31,429 nucleotides of DNA from Lingula anatina (GCF_001039355.2 NW_019774480.1:470311-501739), one strand, 5' to 3'. Numbered from the stretch's first letter, positions 13,014-22,132 are shown. Made by a program: numbers and translations. Notes: generated by a model from the letters alone, not told the origin.

Positions 13014-13359
13014 TACTGATGAAAAATTAACCTGCGCAATCAGTGTTGTTAATGGATGACCTAGGTCAAATTATTTGCAGGTGCAGGTATGCCTACCCGC
13101 ATAGCGCAACTACTGCAATCGTGGAAGACGTCACAGCACAATCCTGGCAAAGAGAGTGTGGGTGTGGGGTACAATCCTTGAAATTGCCGTCTACATATGC
13201 TACTATTTATACGATGACAGACGGCCACGTTCTCTTTTTCAAAGCAAATTGTCGGGCTTATGCCCCATGAATAAAGAAGAAAATACTTTATGTGAAACCT
13301 GAGAATTAAACATGTGGACAAATGCACTGAAAGCCCTTTTTTTCATAAATCTTATTCAT
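13014..13359. other. upstream intergenic, no gene seen
   Basis: Short overlapping open frames occur on both strands (13043-13270 plus, 13061-13327 minus), with no recognisable domain, splice context or composition. This is probably the promoter-proximal flank of the phosphatase gene. Confidence 0.5.
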
Positions 13360-13668
13360 CAGGGGCGGATCCAGCCGAAATTTCTTTGAAGGAGGGGGAG
13401 GGGGCGGGGCGGGTCAGTTTTTTTTTTTTAGGGATTGACATGCTTCGGATTGCGAGGCCGACCTTAACCACCTTAGCGTAAGATTCGCCCCCCCCCCCTC
13501 CCCAAAAAAAAAAAAAAATAATAATAATAATAATAAAAATAAGAAAAAACTATGATTCAGCCTTTTTTTTGGGTGGGGGTGGGGGGGGGTGCGTTTTTTT
13601 TATCAGAAATCGAAAGGGGGAGGGTCAGAACCCCCCCCCCCTCCGATACCCCTCTAAATCCGCCACTG
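13360..13668. mobile_element. inverted-repeat element with CAGGGGCGGAT / ATCCGCCACTG ends
   Basis: The segment begins CAGGGGCGGATCCAG and ends CTAAATCCGCCACTG, so the termini pair with few mismatches and match the ends of the 7-174 element. The interior has long G and C runs, A runs and TAA repeats. No protein is encoded. No exact target duplication is visible (TTCAT before, TTCTC after). It is probably an old non-autonomous element. Confidence 0.6.
13394..13413 (+). other. G-quadruplex motif
   Basis: Four G runs (5, 5, 4 and 3) are separated by single bases within 20 bp: GGGGGAGGGGGCGGGGCGGG. It lies inside the 13360 element, with matching C runs further right. Confidence 0.6.
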
Positions 13669-14128
13669 TTCTCATACTCGGTATTTTCATATCGTCCTGT
13701 TTGACACTGGTTTGATGAGGGACCCATGGCGTATTTTCATTACCCTTGAAAGCCACTTTTTATTTCCTGTGTATGCATGTATGAACGTAAATAATCCAAA
13801 TCCGAAGGCTCTTGATGCAGCTTTTTTTTATTCTTTGTTTTTCGTGTTCAACTTAACCATTATATTCTGCATACCCGTTGATTCGTGTTTTTCAACTCGT
13901 AGGGCAATGTAATTCCTGCGTTTTCGACGAGTTATGAATAAATAAAGTTTTATTTAATGTGAATTGTGAATTGATAATTTTATTTCCCGTGATCTGTGAT
14001 CACCCCCCCCCCCCTTCCCCCCATGGGATCTCCTTTGAATAAGGCCTATTTCGAATGCTCGTATGCATTTACATTTACAACTATTGCTTTATTTTGAGTC
14101 AAGGACGTGGGTAATTTTTGTGTCTCGT
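13669..14128. other. intergenic, no gene seen
   Basis: AT-rich DNA with an AATAAATAAA near 13937 and a C run near 14006. I see no coding exon or structured element. Confidence 0.5.
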
Positions 14129-14212
14129 CAGGGGCGGATTGAAGCCGTATTCTAGGTCTATTTCTTTCTGTCGAAAGACGGCCAAAAATGGAGGATGATC
14201 AACAAAGTCGTT
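14129..14212. mobile_element. truncated copy of the 7-174 element, reverse orientation
   Basis: It starts CAGGGGCGGATTGA and then follows the reverse complement of the 7-174 element (TTCTAGGTCT, AAGACGG, ATGGAGGA, GATCAACAAAG) with an internal deletion. The second terminus is missing. The similarity stops where the homology shared by the tandem gene units begins. Confidence 0.65.
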
Positions 14213-14526
14213 TTGGTCATATGTGTCTTTTGACCTTTACAACATGAAAAGTCACGCCTGAAGACTTAAGGGAAGGTCAATAATCACTGATAACTAGTCA
14301 AACCGACCATATGGCGTATCGTTTTAAAGTGGCATTCACACACCTTGCCACGGATCAGTAGCGAACCAATGTGGAATAAAAAAATAGACAAATCATATAC
14401 ATTTCGAAGGACATGCTGCCACAGACCTTGTAATAGACTATAAGTGGAAAGTAAATTGAAAAATACCGTGGATTGAGTTACAAGGTACGGGTACCTCGAT
14501 ACAGCTTTATTTGACTGACAGATTGG

Positions 14527-14753
14527 GTTCCCATACTTAGATCGATTCATCTGGATCGACCTAACTCCCTGGGGATTCACGCTAAATTGCTCAAGGGGTG
14601 TAAATGTCTGTCAGCCCTACCGAATCAACTAGGATAAAGATAATTACCCCATAACAGCTTTACTAGGCGTGACAGTCATTTAAGCCAGTTAAGTTCATCG
14701 CAATTTATTGAGACTCCCAAGGGAGATAGATCGATCCAAATATTTGTGGGAAC
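14527..14753. mobile_element. inverted-repeat dispersed element inserted upstream of copy 1
   Basis: The ends GTTCCCATACTTAGATCGAT and the reverse complement of the right end (GTTCCCACAAATATTTGGAT, then CGATCTATC) pair imperfectly. The interior matches, in opposite orientation, the element at 27132-27336 (CGACCTAACTCCCTGG, TTCACGCTAAATTG, GAGACTCCC). The corresponding place in units 2 and 3 is short (about 17200 and 19950) and lacks it, so it entered unit 1 alone or was lost from the others. Confidence 0.7.
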
Positions 14754-14905
14754 GGTCCCATTGACACATCCCCGAAAACGACGTGTAAACGTGCCTTTGT
14801 TATCATTATCATCCGTCCTTGACCACTGGGAACCGTTGTGCCCCCTCTGGGGTTTATCCATGCGACCGGACAAACTTTTAGACGTAGTGTACATAACATT
14901 GTGGG

Positions 14906-16556
14906 ATGACGAACATGTATCTGGCATTGAGTGCGCTGTTATGTGGCGCGTTTTTCGAGGTAATGTAGAAAAAGGTAGGCCCTATTTTAGGCCTATCGAT
15001 TAAATGTTTCATCGATTTTATACTGGGATAGTCCTTGGTCTCTGTTATCAAAATTCATCGGTGCTTTTTTAACTGATATAACAAATGCGGTTCATATTTT
15101 AATTCTAAAGTAGCGGAAGCATGATACTTCTCATCCTTTCCCCGTTACCCACTCTTTTTAAAGTAGGCCCTACGTGTCCCATTTGTACCTAATTGTGCGG
15201 GGCCAACGTGGCAGTGTTTCTTGGCACACGGACACAGCGTCAATTTTATAGCTTGCGCTATGTCCATGGTGATATGTCTTTTATGTTCATAGACGGATCT
15301 GTTAAAGTGGCTTTGTTCCCCCCACCCTTACCCCTTGATTTACATGTACTGTACATCTGACAACTTTTGTGGCGTTATTGCCGCAGTTTTATCCGATTAT
15401 CCGTTTTCCGTAATCTTCCATGTATTTTTTGTTTATTTATCTATTTTATTTATTATGCCAAAAACGGCAATCTACTTGACTGCATGCACCTCCGTTTTTA
15501 GCTGGTAACGGAGACTGTAGCGCTGCCTCCCACGCTAGCCCCAACTGATCCGCCTCTTCCGTGTCTACCTTTCTGTGCGTCCGGGGACCCAACAATGACT
15601 CCACCCACACCACCCAGTATGCCTACGACTACACCCTTCTGGTGGAATTGCCGTTTTCCTGACCAATCGCAACCTTGGGAACACTGCCCCAGTGGGAACT
15701 GTGTCGGACCAGGACTGAGGTATATAGGCACGTGACCGTTAACCCCCCCCCCCCTTAGACCCCATCAACAATGATCGTTGCTCATTCAACGGAATTTTAT
15801 TATTTTTTTCATGTACTCCGTATTGTTGAACAGGCAAGTTTTGACTCAATGGCTTAAAATTGTAACGACTTGGGAACATGTAGGGCAAAGTGAAAATTAA
15901 ATAATTAGAAGCTACATGTAAAAGTTAAAAAGTATAGTACGGGACGATTAAAGCATGCCATTGAGCGTTCAACTTTTATTCAGCAAAATACTTGTAATGA
16001 TAACCATAATAATAAAAGCTTTCCTACAAATTTCTACAATTTCAAACAATGAGAAAAATTTATGTACCCTATTTCAAATACTTAAGTGCTAATTTTTGCT
16101 TTCACCCGTGAATTGCAGTCCCTCGATCTCTCTTCATTTTTGGTTGTAGCCAAACCTTCGTAAGCATAAGGGAAAGGTGTCGCAATCTCCAGTTTAATAA
16201 ACACTTTGACGTATAAAGGTCTAAAACTTACTGTGACTTTAATTCAATGGAGGTCCGTCATCTTCTGAATGTGTTGGAGATGAGTCGTCAAGGTCATTCA
16301 ATAGCATCAACCCGCATCTGTCACATCGGTCACACTATACGGACTTTCAATCTCTTTCTCCAGGTGCGTCGACACAGAGTCAGTCCTAATCCGTCCTCCC
16401 ATAGAACCGACGCCGCCTCAACCAATAAGGACAACCACGCCAGAGCCGACTACCCTCCCCGGTCCCATGCCACCATTGCCTCCAATCCGTGCTAGAAGGT
16501 GTCTGCCCTTCCCACCATCGTACCAATGTGTCCCCGTAGAGCAGATCATAGGATAG
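14906..16556 (+). CDS. small secreted Thr/Pro-rich cysteine-patterned protein, array copy 1 (intact)
   Basis: Three exons: 14906-14959, 15502-15719, 16364-16556 (stop TAG); 465 nt, 154 residues, phases 0 and 2. I do not recognise the family. Residues 1 to about 17 (MTNMYLALSALLCGAFFE) form a signal peptide encoded by exon 1. Exon 2 encodes a Pro/Thr-rich stretch with CLPFC, then FWWNC with a four-cysteine pattern C-x11-C-x4-C-x6-C, the last Cys coming from exon 3. Exon 3 continues with a Thr/Pro linker and ends IRARR followed by CLPFPPSYQCVPVEQIIG. RARR fits a furin-type R-x-x-R cleavage site, and a C-terminal Gly can serve as an amidation donor. The protein could therefore be a precursor of a cyclic peptide, or simply a small secreted defence or matrix protein. 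Start: an in-frame ATG at 14915 is an alternative. The two downstream paralogues confirm the exon structure. Confidence 0.8.
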
Positions 16557-16649
16557 GCAGACTATGGACTTGAGCCAGAGACGATCTTCTGGGGAATTTT
16601 TGTTTGAATTAAAATCTGATTTGTTAAATACATTGTATAATTGTTTTAC

Positions 16650-16655
16650 AATAAA
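16650..16655 (+). terminator. poly(A) signal of copy 1
   Basis: AATAAA lies 94 bp after the stop codon of copy 1. It sits at the corresponding place in all three copies and in the leftover flank at 19377, in otherwise diverged UTRs. Confidence 0.7.
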
Positions 16656-17246
16656 GCGGATACATTTGGTAAGCGTTATTTGGTCCTTTTTTAGACAAAT
16701 AAATCGAGTCTCTCTGGCAGGGAATAATTCACTTTACTGCAATGGTTGAAGTGAAAGGGGCATTTACCGGATTACAGTCATTATAAGGTATCTGAGAATG
16801 CTTCTGCTCGGCATGGTATTACAATGCGCTCGTATGATGAACTGTACATTTCCTATAGCTATTAAAACAGTAAACAAGTACTAGTGCTACCTGTAAGACG
16901 ACCATTTACGCAAGCCTCGCTTGGTTAGACGTGTATTCTGACATGCACTACACGGAAGGTCACAACTGAAGATTTAAGGGAAGGCCAATAATCACTGATA
17001 ACTTTAAAAACCGAACATATGGCGCGTGGTTTTAAAATGGTATTTACACAACTTGCCATGGATCAGTAGTGAACCAATAAGGGATACAAATAAACCATAC
17101 ATGTATTATATGCATTTAAAAGTCCTATGCTTCCACCAGACCTAAAAGTGGAAATTTAGTAAATCGAAAATTACCGTGTATAACTTGCGTGAAACTGGCG
17201 TCTTGATATAGCATTATTTGACTGATGAGCATCGCCGAAGACGGCG

Positions 17247-17252
17247 TATAAA
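17247..17252 (+). promoter_or_regulatory. TATAAA upstream of copy 2
   Basis: TATAAA inside GCGTATAAACGTGC lies 98 bp before the copy 2 start codon. Copy 3 has the same element at the same 98-bp spacing. Copy 1 has TGTAAA at 14785. Conservation within diverged flanks supports a core promoter role. Confidence 0.5.
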
Positions 17253-17344
17253 CGTGCTTTTTTTATTATCATCCATTCCTGACAACTGGTTTATCCATGC
17301 AAGTGACGGTATTTGGACAGAAGTTTACGTAACATTGCGGAACG

Positions 17345-18480
17345 ATGAACATGTATCTGGTACTGAGTGCACTTTTATGTGGAGTGTATTTCAAGGTAAC
17401 GTAGAAATACGTATTTTTTTCGATTTTAATGTCTACGTCTATGTTGGGAGAGTCGCAGGTCAGGTCTATGTCACCAAATTTTCTTGGTGTCTTTGAAATG
17501 ATAGAGACAGCATTTACTCCACAGCATTGACCGCTATCATTATTTAGCAACCATCTTAACAATGTTTCTTGTTACACTGTCATTGTGGCAATTTTATTGT
17601 TTTATGACCATGGTGACTTGTTTATGTTTCTCTTGATAGACGGATTTGGTAATGCCTGCCCCCCCCCCCCCTTTGATTTGCATTTGACGACGGTGGTTGG
17701 GTTATTTCCAAAAGTTTTATCTCACCATCCTTTTTTACATAGGGTTTCTTTTTAAAGTGTCTACATCACTAAATCTTGCTTCTTTATGTTATGTTAAAAG
17801 CAGGGTTCTAGTTAATAGCATTCACTTTCATTTTCAGCTTGTTACAGGAGCCGTAGTGCCACCTTCTCCACCACCAAACACCACCACTACTACCACCACC
17901 ACTACCACCACCCCCACCCCCCACCCCCACTACCGCCACAGCACTACCGCCCTGTGTTGCTTATGTATTGAATTTTCGGGACGGAACGCGACCTTGGGAA
18001 CACTGCCCCAGTGGGAAATGTGTCGGAGAAGGACTGAGGTAAGAGGTCACGTGATCATCACACCCCGCTCAACTACCATCCTTGCTCATTTAATGGAATA
18101 TCAATTTATATAACACGTTCATTTTGTACTTTGTGATACTGCTTGACACAGGCAAACTTTGACTCATGACGATCGAGGTAAATACAATACTTAAATAACA
18201 ATATTAATGCAATTCCTAAATTATGCAAAATACCCACACTGTTCGTGTAACTGTTATGGTAAAGAGAGTTTCCTTTTTCCCCACCAGGTGCCTCAACATG
18301 TATGATAAGACGCCCCCACCAACAAGGACTCTTTCGACAACGTCAACCACGCCATGGACGACTACCCTCCCCGGTCCCATGTCGTCACTGCCTTTAAGCC
18401 GTGCTAGGAGGTGTCAGGCGTATCCATGGTGGTATCAGTGTGTCCCCGTAGAGTACATGTACATGTACATCATAGGATAG
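17345..18480 (+). pseudogene. array copy 2, reading frame disrupted in exon 2
   Basis: Exons by homology: 17345-17395 (signal peptide MNMYLVLSALLCGVYFK), 17838-18038, 18288-18480 (ends SRARRC, C-x8-C, VPVE, YMYMY, IIG, stop). Splice sites are canonical. Exon 2 is 201 nt, a multiple of three, whereas the paralogous exons are 3n+2. Splicing as in the paralogues would read exon 3 out of frame and stop after VPQHV. The exon carries an (ACC)n tract. Its last part shows the family sequence RPWEHCPSGKC only in another frame, and the first two middle-motif regions (FWW.C) are degraded; TATTGAATTT lacks a base present in copy 3. Exon 3 itself is well preserved, with only a YMYM insertion from a TACATG repeat. 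Either the gene is broken recently, or it makes a different truncated product by reading through the exon 2 donor to a TAA at 18111. Confidence 0.65.
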
Positions 18481-18569
18481 GTACATGTATCCCAGGACTT
18501 GAGACAGATACGATCCTCTGGGGCATTGAATGAATGGCTGATTTGTTAAGTGAATGTGCATTGTATCAC

Positions 18570-18575
18570 AATAAA
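18570..18575 (+). terminator. poly(A) signal of copy 2
   Basis: AATAAA lies 90 bp after the copy 2 stop, in a B-type flank shared with copy 3 (AATAAAGATAATATGTACA). Confidence 0.65.
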
Positions 18576-18673
18576 GATAATATGTACATTTGCTAAGCGT
18601 TAGTTCGTTTATTTGAAATTACACTGAGAATTTGACAGAAAAAATCACTTTTTTGCAACGATTTAGGTGAAAG

Positions 18674-18781
18674 CACCCTGAGCTTCAGAGGTAACTTGAC
18701 ACTAAGCTGTTCACTATAGCCTATATCTTCAACGTGTCGAGTGAAGAGCTTAGTGTCAAGTTATCTCTGAAGCTCAGGGTG
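18674..18781. mobile_element. 108-bp foldback element with 41-bp arms
   Basis: The left arm (18674-18714) and right arm (18741-18781) are reverse complements with two mismatches, around a 26-nt loop. The ends are CACCCTGAGCTTCAGAG and CTCTGAAGCTCAGGGTG. GGTGAAAG (18666-18673) and GGTGAAAA (18782-18789) flank it, a likely 8-bp target duplication with one change. The matching place in unit 3 (near 21815) reads GGTGAAAGGGG without the insert. Confidence 0.85.
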
Positions 18782-19180
18782 GGTGAAAAGGGTAACTGTA
18801 GAATTGCAGTCAATAAAAGGTATGAATGAATATAACTGCTTTTCTGCATTGCACTACTTCTTGAGTGCTCATGTACGTTTTACATTAAAACAGTAACAAG
18901 TATTTTGTTGAAGGCAGTACATTTACACAAATCGTGCTGGGATATGAAGGTGCGTAAACTATTAGCTTTAATTCCATTAATATTCCAATAGGCAAATGAA
19001 TAAAATATCAGTACTGTTTCATATAAATAATTAGGATGATAAGCAATTTGACAAGCACATAAAAAAGTAAGTTAGAAAGAATGAATAAATGAATAAGTAA
19101 TAAATTTACTGTTACCAATTATTTTCATTCTGTCTTGTCGTACAATGTATGAATTCTTGAGCTCTCCTTGATACCGATAT

Positions 19181-19226
19181 AACACTGCCCCTTGGACATA
19201 ATTCGTTATTATGTCCAACACTGCCC
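19181..19226. mobile_element. tiny palindromic insertion with 10-bp direct repeats
   Basis: AACACTGCCC occurs at 19181-19190 and 19217-19226. Between and overlapping them is a perfect 11-bp inverted repeat, TTGGACATAAT (19192-19202) and ATTATGTCCAA (19208-19218), with a 5-nt loop. Unit 3 has the uninterrupted form AACACTACCCAGAACCTG near 22212. Confidence 0.7.
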
Positions 19227-19307
19227 AGAACCTGACAGCTGAGCACACGCTTTAAGGTATACTGTGATGAAAAAACGGGTTAAAACTATCCTTTAGGTGC
19301 ACCGCCC

Positions 19308-19700
19308 AAAGTCTTCTGGGGCATTCTTGTTTGAATTAAAATCTGATTTATTAAATACATTGTATAATTGTATTACAATAAAGCGGATACATTTGGTAAG
19401 CGTTATTTGGCCTTTTTTAGACAAATAAATCAAGACTCTCTGGCATGGAAGAATTCACTTAACTGCAATGGTTAAAGAGAAAGGGGCATTTACCGGATTA
19501 CAGTCATTTTAAGGTATCCAAGAATGTTTCTGCTCGGCATGATATTTACAATGAACTCGTATGATGAACTGTATATTTCCTATGAAAACAGTAAACAAGT
19601 ACTTCTAGTGCTCCCTGTAAAACGTACATTTATTTACCCAAGCCTCTCTTGGCTGTACGTGAAGTCTGACATACATTATGTACAACGAATGTCACGACTG
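19308..19700 (+). repeat. orphan 3' flank of a copy-1-type gene between copies 2 and 3
   Basis: This closely matches the 3' UTR and downstream DNA of copy 1 (16575-16970): CTTCTGGGG, the poly(A) signal AATAAAGCGG at 19377, GGTAAGCGTTATTTGG and so on. No coding exon precedes it. It marks the junction of the tandem duplication that made unit 3. Confidence 0.85.
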
Positions 19701-19970
19701 AAGGTTCAAGAAAAGGCCAATAATCACTGATAACTTAAAAAACCGAACATATGGCGTAACGTTTTAAGTGGCATTCACACAACTTGCCATGGATCAATGC
19801 CAGATAAAAAGTAACACAATATGCAATTTTAGGCCCTACATATAAAGGACATATGCCTCCAACATGCAGATCTAATAAGTGGAAAGAAAATTTTAAAACA
19901 CAGCATTAATTTAAGTGGTACAGGCATCTTGTTTATAGCCTTATTTTGCTGAAAATTATCCCTGACGACG

Positions 19971-19976
19971 TATAAA
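19971..19976 (+). promoter_or_regulatory. TATAAA upstream of copy 3
   Basis: TATAAA in ACGTATAAACGTTC lies 98 bp before the copy 3 start, the same spacing as in copy 2. Confidence 0.5.
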
Positions 19977-20068
19977 CGTTCCTTTGTTATCATTATCATC
20001 CGTCCCTGACGACTGGTTTATCCATACGAGAACAGTCTTTCAGACATTTATGTACGTAACATTGCTTA

Positions 20069-21657
20069 ATGATGAACGTCTATCTGTTATTGAGTGCGCT
20101 GTTGTGTGGCGTGTATTTCGAGGTAATATAGAGATATGTATTTTATAGCTTTAATGTTTTATCCATATTATGCTGGAATAGTCCTTGGTCTCTGTCAACA
20201 AAATTTCTTGGTGGTTTTCAATTGAAATATTATTGTGCGTTCAAGGACCAACGTGACAACGTTTCTTGACACTGGCGCTGCGTCAGTTTTTTAAACTGCT
20301 CCATATCCAAGGTGATTTTTTTTATCTAAACCACACAGACGACGCTGCGTGATAGCGTTATCTTCCACTGTGGTCAACCAAGTGGGTAGATAGCTAGCCT
20401 TTCTTTGTTATACGGCCGACCTTTTCCATTGACGTTATCCTTTCTATACGTGCCACACACTTCCAGGTATATATATCAATAACATGAGCTGACTCGGCAG
20501 GAATAAAGGTTCCGTCACACCTAGCGTAAAGAGGTGCGTATGAGTAACGTAGAAGACGTCTATTATACGCACAACTTCGAGCGTATGAAATCACCATTTC
20601 CAGCGTATTAGAATGAAGCAGCATATGGAATTGATTTTGAATATACTCAAACATTTTATTTCCCTCTGGGTATTCGAACGTACACCGACGTTTGTCTGCG
20701 GACACGAGGCGAATACGACCTAAGGTCAGCGAATGGGCAAATACTTTTATGCTTTTGAGCTACACGCTAGGTGTGACAGTGCCTTAACATGTCTTTACTT
20801 TCACCTGGTCACGGGAACTAACGCGCCCGAGCCAACGCCATCGCCATCAACAACACCTTTCTGGTGGTATTGCAGATTCCCTGACGCAACTAAACCTTTC
20901 GAGCACTGTCCCAGCGGAAGATGTTCTGGATCAGGACTAAGGTATGTGATCACGTGGTCACAATTCGTCACGTGTTCAGTGAGGAGTTTTTTTAGTTGGC
21001 CTACCGGTACACACCCGATGGGTAAAATAAATTCTTGAATTCCGAACTTAGCAACCAACCTTGTTCATTCGATGGGATACTTAACTTCTTATTACATGAT
21101 TGTTGACTGTTCCTCGTGGTTTTACTTAACACATAAATGTAATTTATCAGCAGATTATGTAGCATCGCACTGCTTATACATCTTGCGCTAGGACCCATAG
21201 TCCGTTCTGAATTGATTTGTACTGGTGGTATAATTAACCTTATATTACGACTAACCCTAACCTGTACTATCATAAGGGACCCCGGGCTTCCATCCTTATA
21301 GGACTACCATTCCTGTCGCAACGGCAAGTTCCGAATGCAACGGAGAGGAGCTATCAAGATCATCCAATAGTACTACTCGCACCTGTCACATTAGTCACTG
21401 TTCACGGATTCTTCTTCTCTTTTTCCAGGTGTGTCAGCATATATTCAGTTGTAACCCGTCTTCCGATAGAGACGAATACGCCGACTGGACCGACAAGAAC
21501 GCCACCGACAAGAACACTATCGACAAGGTCGACCACGCCATGGACGACTAAACTTTATGGTTATACGTCGACGCCATTGCCTCTATGTCGTGCTAGGAGG
21601 TGCACGTCCTTTCCGTCGTGGTATCAGTGTGTCCCCGTTGAGTACATCATAGGATAG
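20069..21657 (+). CDS. small secreted Thr/Pro-rich cysteine-patterned protein, array copy 3 (splice acceptor altered)
   Basis: Exons by homology: 20069-20122 (signal peptide MMNVYLLLSALLCGVYFE), 20805-20941, 21429-21657 (TAG); 420 nt, 139 residues, all in frame. Exon 2 keeps FWWYCRFPD, EHCPSG and the C-x11-C-x4-C-x6-C pattern. Exon 3 keeps CRARRC, a C-x8-C ring and VPVEYIIG. The Pro-rich part of exon 2 is shorter than in copy 1, without CLPFC. The base pair before exon 2 is AC instead of AG (TTTCAC then CTGGTC), and an inverted-repeat element ends 27 bp upstream. The exon could still be used through a non-canonical acceptor, the base could be a sequencing error, or the gene may not produce the full protein. 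No alternative AG nearby restores phase 0. The codons on either side are well conserved, so loss of function, if real, is recent. Confidence 0.65.
20514..20777. mobile_element. inverted-repeat element in intron 1 of copy 3
   Basis: A perfect 14-bp inverted repeat bounds it: GTCACACCTAGCGT (20514-20527) and ACGCTAGGTGTGAC (20764-20777). The region has no counterpart in the first introns of copies 1 and 2. An open frame on the minus strand (20394-20705) overlaps it and resembles no protein I know. Target duplication is not obvious. Confidence 0.55.
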
Positions 21658-21737
21658 ACATCCAGGGACTTGAGACAGATACGATCCTCTGGGGAATTCA
21701 TATTTGAATGAAGAGCTGATTTGTTTAATATTACGGC

Positions 21738-21743
21738 AATAAA
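21738..21743 (+). terminator. poly(A) signal of copy 3
   Basis: AATAAA lies 80 bp after the copy 3 stop, within the same AATAAAGATAATATGTACA context as copy 2. Confidence 0.65.
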
Positions 21744-22020
21744 GATAATATGTACACTTGCTAATTGAACAATTAGACTTTGACGGGAAAAAATCACTTT
21801 CTTTCAACGATTTGGGTGAAAGGGGTATAGAATTACAGTCACAAAATGGTACGAATGAATACTACTGCTTTTCAGCACTGTACTACTACTCGTGTGCTCA
21901 TGTACATTTCACATTAAAACAGTGTGCAAGTATTTCCAGTGCTGAAAGAAATCTTGTAAATAGGCAAATGAAAAAAACATCAATACTGTTTCATATAAAT
22001 AATGAGGATGATAAGCAATT

Positions 22021-22132
22021 AAGAATGAATAAATGAATAAGTAAGTGAAATGAATAAGTAAGAAAGAATGAATAAATGAATAAGTAAGTGAAATGAATAA
22101 GTAAGTAAGAATGAATAAATGAATAAGTAAGT
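22021..22132. repeat. minisatellite of GAATGAATAAATGAATAAGT units
   Basis: Three long units built from GAATGAATAAATGAATAAGT plus an AAGTGAAATGAATAAGT filler. Unit 2 of the array has only one such unit near 19079, so the expansion is specific to unit 3. Confidence 0.85.

Noticed and set aside
13043-13327. Overlapping frames upstream of the phosphatase gene on both strands
   Set aside because: No signal peptide, domain or splice junction; composition like the surrounding intergenic DNA.
14676-14927. Minus-strand frames opposite the copy 1 promoter (MPDTCSSS, MLCTLRLK)
   Set aside because: They are shadows of the conserved upstream region and first exon; no splice or domain support.
17697-18113. 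138-codon plus-strand open frame in array copy 2
   Set aside because: Its middle is exon 2 of copy 2 read with flanking intron. The upstream part is intron, and the end is read-through past the donor. It is reported instead as the disrupted copy 2.
18674-18781. Foldback considered as a microRNA precursor
   Set aside because: The arms are longer and more perfect than typical animal precursors, the flanks show a target duplication, and an empty site exists in the sister unit; a mobile element fits better, though small-RNA data could reopen it.
20394-20705. 103-codon minus-strand open frame in intron 1 of copy 3
   Set aside because: It overlaps an inverted-repeat element, has no relative in the sister units and no recognisable domain.
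20733-21038. Plus-strand frame starting MGKYFYAF and running into copy 3 exon 2, considered as an alternative first exon
   Set aside because: The N-terminal part is element and intron sequence without a signal peptide, and the paralogues use a separate signal-peptide exon.
22021-22132. Spaced repeats considered as a CRISPR-like array
   Set aside because: Repeats are adjacent AT-rich minisatellite units with no unique spacers, and the window is eukaryotic.
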